From Pseudomonas sp. FP2309 (GTDB lineage: Bacteria; Pseudomonadota; Gammaproteobacteria; Pseudomonadales; Pseudomonadaceae), in assembly GCF_030687575.1 (NCBI RefSeq), contig NZ_CP117439.1, positions 3,525,501-3,589,500 on the forward strand: DNA of 64,000 nt, given 5' to 3'. Made by a program: the position numbers and the translations under genes. The notes beneath the pieces are model-generated. The model was not told where the DNA came from and did not search any database. It was given only the letters and a program-made list of their open reading frames with translations. Below, in pieces: positions 55,614-64,000 of this stretch (position 1 is the stretch's first letter; each line of letters starts with the position of its first letter).

Positions 55614-55668
55614 TTAACTGTCAGCTCTGCGCAACTGCGCTCCGAACTTTCCTGGCTGGAACCTAAGC

Positions 55669-56838
55669 ATGAAACGCCCTCGACCTGCCCGACGCGCCCT
55701 GCTAGTTGTTGCGTGCCTGATCCCCCTGCTCGCCCTGGCCGCCTGGCAGGTGCTGCCGCCGGGCCGCGACACGCTCACCACCGTAACGGTCACCCGCGCC
55801 GATATCGAAAGCAGCGTGACCGCTCTGGGCACTCTGCAACCACGGCGTTATGTCGACGTGGGCGCCCAGGCATCGGGGCAAATTCGCAAGATCCATGTCG
55901 AAGCCGGGGACCAGGTCCAGGAAGGTCAGTTACTGGTGGAAATCGACCCCTCGACGCAAAAAGCCAAACTCGACGCCAGTCGCTATGCCATCGAAAACCT
56001 CAAGGCTCAATTGCAGGAACAGAAGGCCCTGCACGCGCTGGCGCGCCAGAAATACCAGCGCCAGCAGCGCCTCGTCGCCGGCAACGCCACCCGTGAAGAG
56101 GATGTGCAAACCGCCAAGGCCGAACTCAGTGCCACCCAGGCCCGCGTCGACATGTTCCAGGCCCAGATACTCCAGGCCCAGGCCAGCCTGCGCAGCGATG
56201 AAGCCGAACTGGGCTACACGCGCATCTATGCGCCGATGAGCGGCACCGTGGTCGCGGTGGACGCGCGAGTCGGCCAGACCCTCAACGCCCAACAGCAGAC
56301 GCCGCTGATCCTGCGCATCGCCAAGTTGTCGCCGATGACCGTATGGGCTGAGGTCTCAGAGGCCGACATCGGTCACGTCAAACCCGGCATGACCGCCTAC
56401 TTCACCACCCTCAGCGGCGGCAACCGGCGCTGGTCCAGCACCGTGCGACAGATCCTGCCGATACCGCCCAAGCCATTGAACGAAACCCAGGGCAGCGGCA
56501 GCCCCAACAGCTCCGGCAAAAGCGGTACCGGCCGCGTGGTGCTCTACACCGTGTTGCTGGATGTGGACAACGGCGACAACGCCTTGATGGCCGAAATGAC
56601 CACCCAGGTGTTTTTTGTCGCCGGCCAAGCCAAGGACACCCTGACCGCGCCGGTTGCCGCCCTGACCGGCACCAGCAGCGCCGACCGGCAGATCGCCCGC
56701 GTGGTGCTGGAGAACGGCCGCATCGAAGAACGCGAAGTACGCCTTGGCATCAGTGATCGTCTGCGGGTGCAGGTGCTCAGCGGTTTGAGTGAAGGCGATC
56801 ACCTGCTGATCGGCCCGGCCACCGGCACCGGGGGTTGA
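55669..56838 (+). CDS. pvdR: pyoverdine efflux periplasmic adaptor
   Basis: 389 residues of the MacA-like membrane fusion family. N-terminal membrane anchor ([16 protein letters not shown]), lipoyl halves ([29 protein letters not shown] and [19 protein letters not shown]) around a coiled coil, then beta-barrel domains. Works with PvdT and OpmQ to recycle and export pyoverdine from the periplasm. First gene after a PvdS box. Confidence 0.93.
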   Translation: MKRPRPARRALLVVACLIPLLALAAWQVLPPGRDTLTTVTVTRADIESSVTALGTLQPRRYVDVGAQASGQIRKIHVEAGDQVQEGQLLVEIDPSTQKAKLDASRYAIENLKAQLQEQKALHALARQKYQRQQRLVAGNATREEDVQTAKAELSATQARVDMFQAQILQAQASLRSDEAELGYTRIYAPMSGTVVAVDARVGQTLNAQQQTPLILRIAKLSPMTVWAEVSEADIGHVKPGMTAYFTTLSGGNRRWSSTVRQILPIPPKPLNETQGSGSPNSSGKSGTGRVVLYTVLLDVDNGDNALMAEMTTQVFFVAGQAKDTLTAPVAALTGTSSADRQIARVVLENGRIEEREVRLGISDRLRVQVLSGLSEGDHLLIGPATGTGG

Positions 56839-56839
56839 G

Positions 56840-58810
56840 TTGACCACGCCTCTGATCGAACTCAAGAACATCCGCAAATCCTACGGCGGCGGTGACAGCC
56901 CCCAGGTCGACGTGTTGCGTGGCATCGACCTGTCGATCCATGCCGGGGAGTTTGTCGCCATTGTCGGCGCGTCCGGCTCCGGTAAGTCCACGCTGATGAA
57001 CATCCTCGGCTGTCTCGACCGCCCAAGCGTCGGCGACTACCTGTTCGCCGGCGAAAACGTCGCCCACCTGGACAGTGACGCACTGGCCTGGCTGCGCCGC
57101 GAAGCCTTTGGCTTCGTGTTCCAGGGCTACCACCTGATCCCCTCGGGTTCGGCCCTGGAAAACGTCGAGATGCCGGCGATCTATGCCGGTGTCAGCGCCG
57201 CCGAGCGCCATGCCCGCGCCCACGCCCTGCTCAGCCGCCTGGGCCTGGCAGAGCGCACCGGCAACCGTCCGCACCAGTTGTCCGGCGGGCAGCAGCAACG
57301 CGTATCGATTGCCCGTGCGCTGATGAATGGCGGCCACATCATCCTCGCCGACGAACCCACCGGTGCCCTCGACAGCCACAGCGGCGCCGAGGTGATGACC
57401 CTGCTGGACGAACTGGCCAGCCAGGGCCACGTGGTGATCCTGATCACCCACGACCGCGAAGTGGCGGCGCGGGCCAACCGCGTTATCGAAATTCGCGACG
57501 GCCTGATCATCAGCGATTCCGCCGACGCCGACAGCGGCGCGCCAACCGTCAACAGCGGCGCACTGCAAGCCGTGGACCTGCGCCAACGGCTGGCCGACGG
57601 TGCCGAGCACAACGGCGCCTGGAAAGCCGAACTGATGGACGCGGTGCAAGCGGCCTGGCGCGTGATGTGGATCAACCGTTTCCGCACCGCGCTGACCCTG
57701 CTGGGGATCATCATCGGCGTGGCCTCGGTGGTGGTGATGCTGGCGGTGGGTGAAGGCAGCAAGCGCCAGGTCATGGCGCAGATGGGCGCCTTCGGCTCCA
57801 ACATCCTCTACCTCGGCGGCTCAGCGCCCAACCCGCGCACGCCGCCGGGGGTGGTCACACTCAATGATGTCGCGGCGCTGGCAGCCTTGCCCCAGGTCAA
57901 GCGCATCATGCCGGTCAACGGCAGCGAGGCCGGGGTGCGTTTCGGCAATGTCGATTACGTGGCCTATGTGGGCGGCAACGACACCAACTTTCCGGACATT
58001 TTCAACTGGCCGGTGGTCGAGGGCAGCTACTTCACGGCAGCCGACGAGCGCGCGGGCGCCACGGTGGCAGTGATCGGCCATCGTGTGCGCGACAAATTGT
58101 TCAAAGGCCTGGTGGACCCCATCGGCCAATACATCCTGATCGAGAACGTGCCATTCCAGGTGATCGGCGTGCTCGCGGAAAAAGGCGCCGCCTCCGGCGA
58201 CAAGGACAGCGACGACCGTATCGCCATCCCCTACACCGCCGCCAGCGTGCGCCTATTCGGCAGTTACGACCCCGAATATGTGGTGATCGCCGCCGCCGAT
58301 GCGCGCAAGGTCCACGAGGCCGAATTGGCCATCGACCAGTTGATGCAACGCCTGCACAACGGCAAACGCGACTACGAGCTGACCAACAACGCCGCGATGA
58401 TCCAGGCCGAGGCGCACACCCAGAACACCCTGTCGCTGATGCTCGGCTCGATTGCCGCCATCTCGTTGCTGGTGGGCGGGATCGGCGTGATGAACATCAT
58501 GCTGATGACCGTGCGTGAACGGACCCGCGAAATCGGCATCCGCATGGCCACCGGGGCCCGGCAGCGCGACATCCTGCGCCAGTTCCTCACCGAAGCGGTG
58601 ATGCTCTCGGTGGTCGGCGGCCTGTGCGGTATCGCGCTGGCCCTGCTGGTGGGGGGTGTGTTGGTACTGGCCAAAGTGGCTGTGCAGTTTTCCCTGGTGG
58701 CGGTGCTCGGCGCATTTGGTTGCGCGTTGGTCACCGGCGTCGTATTCGGCTTTATGCCGGCCCGTAAAGCTGCCCGGCTCGATCCGGTTAAGGCATTGAC
58801 CAGTGAATAA
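56840..58810 (+). CDS. pvdT: pyoverdine efflux ABC transporter (MacB-type)
   Basis: 656 residues. ATPase half with Walker [10 protein letters not shown], signature LSGGQQQR, Walker [14 protein letters not shown]. After TM1 comes the MacB periplasmic domain, then three C-terminal TMs ([30 protein letters not shown]). The start is a TTG one base after the pvdR stop, the only good choice before the ATPase core; it fits known PvdT N-termini. Confidence 0.93.
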   Translation: MTTPLIELKNIRKSYGGGDSPQVDVLRGIDLSIHAGEFVAIVGASGSGKSTLMNILGCLDRPSVGDYLFAGENVAHLDSDALAWLRREAFGFVFQGYHLIPSGSALENVEMPAIYAGVSAAERHARAHALLSRLGLAERTGNRPHQLSGGQQQRVSIARALMNGGHIILADEPTGALDSHSGAEVMTLLDELASQGHVVILITHDREVAARANRVIEIRDGLIISDSADADSGAPTVNSGALQAVDLRQRLADGAEHNGAWKAELMDAVQAAWRVMWINRFRTALTLLGIIIGVASVVVMLAVGEGSKRQVMAQMGAFGSNILYLGGSAPNPRTPPGVVTLNDVAALAALPQVKRIMPVNGSEAGVRFGNVDYVAYVGGNDTNFPDIFNWPVVEGSYFTAADERAGATVAVIGHRVRDKLFKGLVDPIGQYILIENVPFQVIGVLAEKGAASGDKDSDDRIAIPYTAASVRLFGSYDPEYVVIAAADARKVHEAELAIDQLMQRLHNGKRDYELTNNAAMIQAEAHTQNTLSLMLGSIAAISLLVGGIGVMNIMLMTVRERTREIGIRMATGARQRDILRQFLTEAVMLSVVGGLCGIALALLVGGVLVLAKVAVQFSLVAVLGAFGCALVTGVVFGFMPARKAARLDPVKALTSE

Positions 58811-60218
58811 ACGATGCATCCCTGCGCACCTGTCCCTCATCAGCCTGTGCCTGCTGCTCAACGCCTGCGCCGGCGACCCGCCCGTCGTCGACAGCGGCGT
58901 CGCGCCGCCGACCGCCTGGCAATTCGCCGAGCGCGACGCGGCCCAGGCCAGCAACAGCCAGTGGTGGACGCAGTTTGGCAGCCCGCAACTGAACCGTCTG
59001 ATCGACCAGGCCAGACGTGACAGTTTCGACGTCGCCGCCGCCATGGCCAGAGTGCGCCAGGCACAGGCCACGGCAGTGATCGCCGGCGCGCCGTTGTTGC
59101 CCGAAGTAAAGTTCAACCTCACCGCCAGCCGCCAGAAGCTGCTGCGCGGCGAAGGTGGACCGAACCTGGACGTGTCGAAAAGTGATGACACCGAGGACGG
59201 CTTTGGCGCCAACTTTGCCGCCAGTTACGAAGTGGACTTCTGGGGCGGTCGCGCCGCCGCGCGCGACAGCGCCCTGCACAGCCTGCGAGCCAGCGCGTTC
59301 GACCAAGCCACCGTGGAGCTGACCCTGCTGAGCAACGTGGCCGACCGCTACGCACAAACCCTGGCCGCGCACCAACGCCAACAGATCGCCGAGCTGAACC
59401 TGGCCAATGCGCGCAACGTGCTCGACCTGGTGCAAACCCGCTATGACGCCGGCGCAGCCACCGCGCTGGAACTGGCCCGGCAGAAAAGCCTGGTGGCCAG
59501 CCAGCAGCGCCAGTTGCCATTGATTGCACAGCTTGCCGAAGAATCACGGATAACCCTCGCCGCCCTCCTCGGCCAACCGGTGCAAGCCCTGGACCTGGCC
59601 GCCGAGCCCTTTGAGGCCCTGACCTGGCCGACCATCGGCAGCGGCATGCCCAGCCAATTGCTCAGCCGCCGGCCGGACCTTGCCAAGGCCGAAGCCGAAC
59701 TGGCAGCGGCGCAGGCCAACGTCACCGTGGCGCGCGCGGCCATGCTGCCGGCGGTCACCCTCGGCGCCACCGTGGGCTCCGACGCTTACAAGGCGCTGGA
59801 TATCCTGCGCAGCCCCTACTACACCCTGACGGCCGGGCTGGTGGGACCGATCTTCAACAATGGCCGTTTAAGCGCCGAACGCGACAAAGCCCGCGCGCGC
59901 CAGGATGAACTGCTGCAAAGCTACCGCGGCGCAATCATCAATGGGTTTGCCGATGTGGAAAAAGCCCTCAGCAGCGTTACGCGCCTGGACCAGCAGCGCC
60001 ACTGGCAGACAAAAGAACTGCAACAGGCTCAGACCGCCTTCCGGATCGCCGAAAGCCGCTATCAGGCGGGCGCCGAGGACCTGCTCAGCGTCCTGGAAAC
60101 CCAGCGCACGTTGTACGCCGCCCAGGACCTGAACGTGCAGTTGCGCTTGTCACGCCTGCAGGCCAGCATCACGTTGTACAAAGCATTGGGCGGCGGCTGG
60201 CAAAGCGATATCCGATAA
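58803..60218 (+). CDS. opmQ: outer-membrane efflux lipoprotein of the pyoverdine exporter
   Basis: 471 residues of the OprM/NodT family. Signal peptide with lipobox LLNAC ([12 protein letters not shown]), two OEP repeats with long helices ([37 protein letters not shown]) and the NodT-type C-terminal end KALGGGWQ. The GTG start overlaps the pvdT stop by eight bases. It completes the PvdRT-OpmQ system. Confidence 0.93.
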   Translation: MNKRCIPAHLSLISLCLLLNACAGDPPVVDSGVAPPTAWQFAERDAAQASNSQWWTQFGSPQLNRLIDQARRDSFDVAAAMARVRQAQATAVIAGAPLLPEVKFNLTASRQKLLRGEGGPNLDVSKSDDTEDGFGANFAASYEVDFWGGRAAARDSALHSLRASAFDQATVELTLLSNVADRYAQTLAAHQRQQIAELNLANARNVLDLVQTRYDAGAATALELARQKSLVASQQRQLPLIAQLAEESRITLAALLGQPVQALDLAAEPFEALTWPTIGSGMPSQLLSRRPDLAKAEAELAAAQANVTVARAAMLPAVTLGATVGSDAYKALDILRSPYYTLTAGLVGPIFNNGRLSAERDKARARQDELLQSYRGAIINGFADVEKALSSVTRLDQQRHWQTKELQQAQTAFRIAESRYQAGAEDLLSVLETQRTLYAAQDLNVQLRLSRLQASITLYKALGGGWQSDIR

Positions 60219-60321
60219 ACGAAACTCAAATTTCCTACAGCGTCCGTCTTTTAACCCTACATTCTTCAGCCCCAGGTCCTTGGTAAAAAGCCGTTCTCAC
60301 ACGGCAGCCCTGGACCTCCTG

Positions 60322-61071
60322 ATGACCGTTGCAAAACACCTGGTGTGGGGCTGCCTATGTTTGGCGGCGAGCCTTGGCCATGCCGAGCCGCTGATCAAAC
60401 CCACCGCCATTGACTGGCTGTTGGACTGCCCCCTCCCCGCCGCGGAACGCCTGGACCCTGACGTACTGGCGCGCACCCAATGCGGCATCGTGAGCGTACC
60501 GCGCGATCATACGGCCCCCGGCCAAGGCAATCGGCGTCTCTACGTGACCCGAGTGGGTGCCCGCGACCCCTTGAGTCGCGAGGGCGTAGTCTTCGCCCAG
60601 GCTGGCGACCCGCCACAACGAAACGCAGTGGGCACCTTCGCCATTCAACTGGCCAGCCACTGGGGCGCGTCTTCGGCACAGGCCTATCGCACATTGCTCA
60701 ACCGCTACGACGTAATTGAGCTCAGCTCGCACGACCTGAGCCAGGACAAGGGCGTTGAACAGGCCGCTCGCGACATGGAGTTCGTCCGCGTCCAACTGGG
60801 CGACCCACAACTGCATTACCTGGGCAACGCAGCAGCGACACGCCTGGGTGACCATTACGCCGCGCTGTTTCCCGAGCGCATCGCGCGCATGGTGCTGGTC
60901 AACGGCGAGGGCAACAGCCTCAGCGCGCCTCAGGTCGAACAATTGCACCTCAAGGAGCCAACCAGCCCAGGGACCAGCGGCTGTGCAGCCCGATGGATCG
61001 GGGTTTTTCTGGCGTACGGCAAACGGCCTCCTGCGTCCATCCGCTGCGTGGATTCAGGTGTGGGGCGATAG
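60322..61071 (+). CDS. alpha/beta-hydrolase-like exported protein lacking the nucleophilic Ser
   Basis: 249 residues with a signal peptide (VWGCLCLAASLGHA). The layout (CGIVSVPRDHTAPGQGNRRLYVTRVGA, then LHYLGNAAATRLGDHYAALFPERIARMVLVNGEG, then CAARWIGVFLAYGKRPP) follows tripeptidyl-aminopeptidase-type hydrolases. Where these have G-x-S-x-G the protein has GNAAA, so no Ser nucleophile. It is about half the usual length; the Asp-His part also seems deleted. It may be a pseudo-enzyme or a decaying gene. The ATG at 60322 is used; a TTG at 60280 is possible. Confidence 0.6.
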   Translation: MTVAKHLVWGCLCLAASLGHAEPLIKPTAIDWLLDCPLPAAERLDPDVLARTQCGIVSVPRDHTAPGQGNRRLYVTRVGARDPLSREGVVFAQAGDPPQRNAVGTFAIQLASHWGASSAQAYRTLLNRYDVIELSSHDLSQDKGVEQAARDMEFVRVQLGDPQLHYLGNAAATRLGDHYAALFPERIARMVLVNGEGNSLSAPQVEQLHLKEPTSPGTSGCAARWIGVFLAYGKRPPASIRCVDSGVGR

Positions 61072-61218
61072 ATAGAACATCGTTTACGACGCAACCTCAC
61101 TCAACAGCTGGCAGCCTGCGTGATCTGTGGGTTGGCCGTCCGGGGATAGCGCGGTGCATCCCCCTTCGCTATCGGCCTATAATTCGCGCTTCATTTTTTG
61201 TGGTACGGATTGTTTTAG

Positions 61219-61494
61219 ATGGCATTCACAAGGACCGTTGTGGCGAGTGCACTGCTCGCCATCCTGCCAGCCATGGCCTGCAGCGCCGCGCTGGATCTGA
61301 CTTACACCGCGCCCGCGACTGAGCCCCTGACGACCGAACCGGCGGCGCAGTCCAGCTCGCTGTTCGCGATTCAACCTCCGCCCTCGCTCACGCTCGAATA
61401 CAGTTGCGAGGGCCCGCAGTGCCAATACGAAACCGATATCGACAAACGCCACGAAGACCAGACGACCCGACGCTGGTCCATCGGTATTCAATAG
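61219..61494 (+). CDS. small secreted protein, unknown
   Basis: 91 residues with a signal peptide (VVASALLAILPAMACSAA) and a mature region with one Cys pair (YSCEGPQCQYE). A TATAAT-like element (CTATAATTCGCG) lies about 45 bases upstream. It is not recognised as a family. It precedes the membrane-bound nuclease gene by 24 bases and is probably co-transcribed with it. Confidence 0.7.
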   Translation: MAFTRTVVASALLAILPAMACSAALDLTYTAPATEPLTTEPAAQSSSLFAIQPPPSLTLEYSCEGPQCQYETDIDKRHEDQTTRRWSIGIQ

Positions 61495-61518
61495 CCCGTC
61501 GCGCGAGAACACCGCTTT

Positions 61519-62559
61519 ATGATCAGTTGGTTCAAGTCGATCCGGCGCAAGCCGTCGCCGCAATCCCTCGCCCAGGTCATCCTGAGTACCCGCCTTTACA
61601 AGCGCAGGACGCGGCTGCTGTTGGTGCTGATCATGGTGAGCATCGCCATCAACTACCTGTTGCTGATCTATGAGGTGTTTCAGCCCGCCGACCAGACTAA
61701 CCCGGCGGTGTATCACCTGATGATCTCCGAGGAGTTCCGCCAGAACACCGACCCGCTGTTCGACAAACTCAAGGCCTACAACCGCGAGCCGAGCCAGGAG
61801 CGCCTGGATGCACTGTCCAGTTTTATCGTGCCGGACCGTGGGCATTTATGGATATACGTCAGCCTGAAGTTCCAGCTCGTTCCCCAGGGCGAAAAAGCCG
61901 ACGGCACACTGCCGCGCTATCGTTACGAACCGCAGATCACCCTGCGACCGGCCTTGTCGGGCCTGTTGCTGTTTGTCCTGCTCGAAATCATTTTGCTGCT
62001 GTTGTTGATCTACGCCAGCCTCAAGGAGCCGACGGCCATCGTGGATTTCGAAGAGCGCCAGCTGGCCCGCTTTTTTGACGATGAACCCGACGCCCCCGCG
62101 CCTTCGCCGCTCGATACCGTCCGGCATCTGCTCCAGCATTTTCATCGCTTCTGCCTGGCGCTGACCCATCGTCACGATGGCCGCACGGGCCTGTCGGTGC
62201 ATAACGAATACGATGTGCAGGACCTGTTGCGCGCACTTCTGAGCCTGCATATCGCCGACCTGCGTGCCGAGGAGCCCGTGCCCAGTTGCGCAGGCGCCTC
62301 ATCGCGCATGGATTTTCTGCTGCACGATCTGCAAGTCGGGGTCGAAGTGAAAATGACCCGCGCGGGGTTGAAGGACAAGCAACTGGGCGAACAGTTGATC
62401 ATCGACATCGCACGCTATGCCGCACACCCGCGGTGCCGACGGTTGATTTGCTTCGTCTATGATCCCGGCTACTTGATCCGCAATCGCCAGGGTTTAAGCG
62501 AGTATGTGCTGCGCCAGGGGCATCAGATCGATGTGGAGCTGATTTTTTCGCCGGCCTGA
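61519..62559 (+). CDS. membrane-anchored PD-(D/E)XK nuclease-like protein
   Basis: 346 residues. Two TM segments (about 34-52 and 148-170) leave a C-terminal cytoplasmic domain. There D265 in SRMDFLLHDL and E276-V-K278 in VGVEVKMTR form the PD-(D/E)XK metal site, with the conserved NEYDVQDLLRALLSL helix before and LICFVYDPGYLIRN after, as in the DpnII/MboI-like REase family. Membrane-tethered forms of this fold occur in some defence loci, but no partner gene is evident here. Function unproven. Confidence 0.75.
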   Translation: MISWFKSIRRKPSPQSLAQVILSTRLYKRRTRLLLVLIMVSIAINYLLLIYEVFQPADQTNPAVYHLMISEEFRQNTDPLFDKLKAYNREPSQERLDALSSFIVPDRGHLWIYVSLKFQLVPQGEKADGTLPRYRYEPQITLRPALSGLLLFVLLEIILLLLLIYASLKEPTAIVDFEERQLARFFDDEPDAPAPSPLDTVRHLLQHFHRFCLALTHRHDGRTGLSVHNEYDVQDLLRALLSLHIADLRAEEPVPSCAGASSRMDFLLHDLQVGVEVKMTRAGLKDKQLGEQLIIDIARYAAHPRCRRLICFVYDPGYLIRNRQGLSEYVLRQGHQIDVELIFSPA

Positions 62560-62597
62560 AGGCTACACTGCGTGGCTGAGCCACTTGCGAGAGATGT

Positions 62598-63461
62598 ATG
62601 GATATCGAACTTGCACGCACTTTCCTCGAAATCACCCGCTGCGGCAGCCTTGCCGCCGCGGCCGAGAAATTGCACGTCACCCAGACCGCGATCACCGCAC
62701 GAGTCAAAAACCTCGAAACCCAGTTGGGCTGCACGCTGTTTGTGCGCAACCGCGCAGGTGCGCGGCTGACCGCCGACGGCGAGGCGTTCGTGGTTTACGC
62801 CAATCAGTTGCTGCAAACCTGGGAGGCCGCGCGCCGCGATCTGCCGTTGCCCGACGGCTATTGCAATGTGCTGCACATCGGCGGCGAGGTCAGCCTGTGC
62901 AACCCGTTGATGCTCGGTTGGGCCCAGGCCCTGCGCGAACAGATTCCCGGGCACGCCCTGCGCACAGTCGTGCGCGAAGGCGAATACCTGCTGCGCCAAC
63001 TGGAGCTGGGTGTGCTTGATGCGGCACTGGTGTTCCAGCCGCAATACTGGCCGGGCTTGCAGGTGGAGCAAGTGCTGGAAGAAAAACTGATCCTGGTGCA
63101 ACTGGTGAGTAACCCGGCCCCATACGTGTACATCGACTGGGGCCCGGGCTTTCGCCAGCAGCACGATGCCGCCCTGCCCGACAAAGCCCGTGCCGCCGTG
63201 AGTTTCAATCTGGGGCCGCTGGCCTTGCAGTACATCCTGGAAAACGGCGGCGCCGGTTACTTCCGCACACGGGTGGTCCAGAGCTATCTGGACAGCGGCG
63301 TGATGGAGCGTGTAGCCAAGGCGCCGGAATTCAGCTTTCCAACCTACCTGGTGTATTCGCGTGCACGGGACTCAGCGGTGTTGCAACAGGCGTTGGAACT
63401 GCTGCGCGGCGTGGTCAAGGCCGACAGTGATTGGTCGCAACGTTGGGACCCGCTGATTTAA
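62598..63461 (+). CDS. LysR-family regulator
   Basis: 287 residues. The N-terminal winged helix (IELARTFLEITRCGSLAAAAEKLHVTQTAITARVKNLETQLG) is standard. The effector domain is short at its C-terminus, and its WGPGFRQQHDAALPDK and GAGYFRTRVV features recall the group near BenM-distant regulators of unknown ligand. It faces the broken SMP-30 gene downstream; targets cannot be inferred. Confidence 0.88.
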   Translation: MDIELARTFLEITRCGSLAAAAEKLHVTQTAITARVKNLETQLGCTLFVRNRAGARLTADGEAFVVYANQLLQTWEAARRDLPLPDGYCNVLHIGGEVSLCNPLMLGWAQALREQIPGHALRTVVREGEYLLRQLELGVLDAALVFQPQYWPGLQVEQVLEEKLILVQLVSNPAPYVYIDWGPGFRQQHDAALPDKARAAVSFNLGPLALQYILENGGAGYFRTRVVQSYLDSGVMERVAKAPEFSFPTYLVYSRARDSAVLQQALELLRGVVKADSDWSQRWDPLI

Positions 63462-63621
63462 GGCGCAACACATCAGGTCACGTTCAAGCACTCGCAGATT
63501 CCCGGTTGCCCACTAAGCTCAGCCTCCGGCAACAGCACGCTGAGCTTCTCGCCATGCGCCGCGAAGTGCGGCAGGAAAACAATTTCAAACGCCCCAACCC
63601 CCACGATAACCAGGAACCGCC

Positions 63622-64000
63622 ATGAGCACTCGCCCAAAGAAACCGCGCCTGTGCTGTTTGTGTTGCTGCTGGCGGTGGTCGCCTTTCTGCTGCTGATGCC
63701 CACCCACGTGCAGCCGGTGAACTGGACACCGCCCAGGGCATGCTGATCAGCGGCCTGCATGACGGGCGCATCATTCGCACCGCGCCCGACAGCCAAACCC
63801 TCGACGTACTGGCCAACACCGGCGGACGCCCGCTAGGGCTGGCGCCCAAGCCCATCAAGCGCAAAGGCTTTGTGTTGGAGCTCGATACCGAGGGGAAAGT
63901 CATCGCCAATTTGCAGGATGGCAGCGCCGGTAATTATTCGCCGGTCACCACCGCGTGCGAGTATGGCGACCGGCTGTACCTGGGCTCCTTGAAGAACACC
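63622..64000 (+). pseudogene. broken SMP-30/strictosidine-synthase-type gene, incomplete at window end
   Basis: After an ATG at 63622 the frame MSTRPKKPR breaks. The signal-like VLFVLLLAVVAFLLLMPTHV lies in another frame, and LISGLHDGRIIRTAPDSQTL plus the later LELDTEGKVIANLQDGSAGN in a third. GRPLGLA is joined directly to a C-terminal-like segment, so there is an internal deletion in addition to frameshifts. Intact relatives are about 350-residue six-bladed propeller proteins (lactonase or strictosidine synthase fold). Confidence 0.75.

Overview
The window reads as chromosome of a fluorescent Pseudomonas (P. fluorescens group). The evidence is high GC with strong third-position GC, the gacA-uvrC-pgsA-tRNA-Gly order, a pyoverdine block (pvdA, a FecI-type sigma gene, pvdR-pvdT-opmQ) with PvdS-type promoters, and catabolic operons whose closest recalled relatives are from Pseudomonas HR199/AN103 (ferulate, coniferyl alcohol) and P. 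chlororaphis B23 (aldoxime/nitrile).

Layout. 1-12.6 kb is a lignin-monomer module. A leftward ech-vdh-fcs-thiolase operon (feruloyl-CoA route to vanillate) faces a divergent MarR gene across a palindromic operator. Next come an OprD-type porin, an MFS carrier, a MetA-type outer-membrane protein, coniferyl-alcohol dehydrogenase (calA), an aryl-aldehyde dehydrogenase and a divergent XylR/DmpR-type sigma-54 activator, with a recognisable -24/-12 promoter and upstream activating site. Together they can take coniferyl alcohol to coniferaldehyde, ferulate, feruloyl-CoA, vanillin and vanillate.

14.4-19.5 kb is a less familiar leftward operon: a NylB/beta-lactamase-fold serine hydrolase, an alginate-export-type porin, an orphan polyamine-type periplasmic binding protein and a DUF3237 protein, with a TetR gene beside it. 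19.8-31.1 kb is an aldoxime-nitrile operon: AraC regulator, aldoxime dehydratase, OM channel, amidase, iron-type nitrile hydratase alpha/beta with its P47K activator, a BdlA-like chemoreceptor, acyl-CoA synthetase and TetR. Perfect or near-perfect AAnAAnAA tracts, the Hfq/Crc catabolite-repression motif, sit just ahead of many genes in these three modules.

31.1-33.2 kb is a small accessory patch beside tRNA-Gly, bracketed by two near-identical 42-bp terminator repeats. It holds an orphan exported protein, a zinc-finger-like protein, a decayed phage-type repressor and a gene remnant. Core genes follow: pgsA, uvrC and gacA (TTG start), then a second phage-type repressor with a broken partner, a GNAT acetyltransferase and a nitrilase-family hydrolase. 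DAHP synthase at 39-40 kb has an aromatic-rich leader peptide plus terminator, and a second Tyr-rich leader ORF.

40.2-48.7 kb carries a degenerate receiver protein, a BvgS-type hybrid kinase with its LuxR-type regulator, and an mgtA-mgtC pair with a long structured leader. 49.2-51.3 kb holds ornithine cyclodeaminase and an Lrp regulator flanked by fragments of an amidinotransferase-type gene and an ABC ATPase. 51.3-53.4 kb is a LexA-boxed radical-SAM DNA-metabolism pair. 53.5-60.2 kb is the pyoverdine block, with no anti-sigma gene fpvR. The right end has a Ser-less alpha/beta-hydrolase-like protein, a membrane-anchored PD-(D/E)XK nuclease, a LysR regulator and a broken SMP-30-type gene running off the edge.
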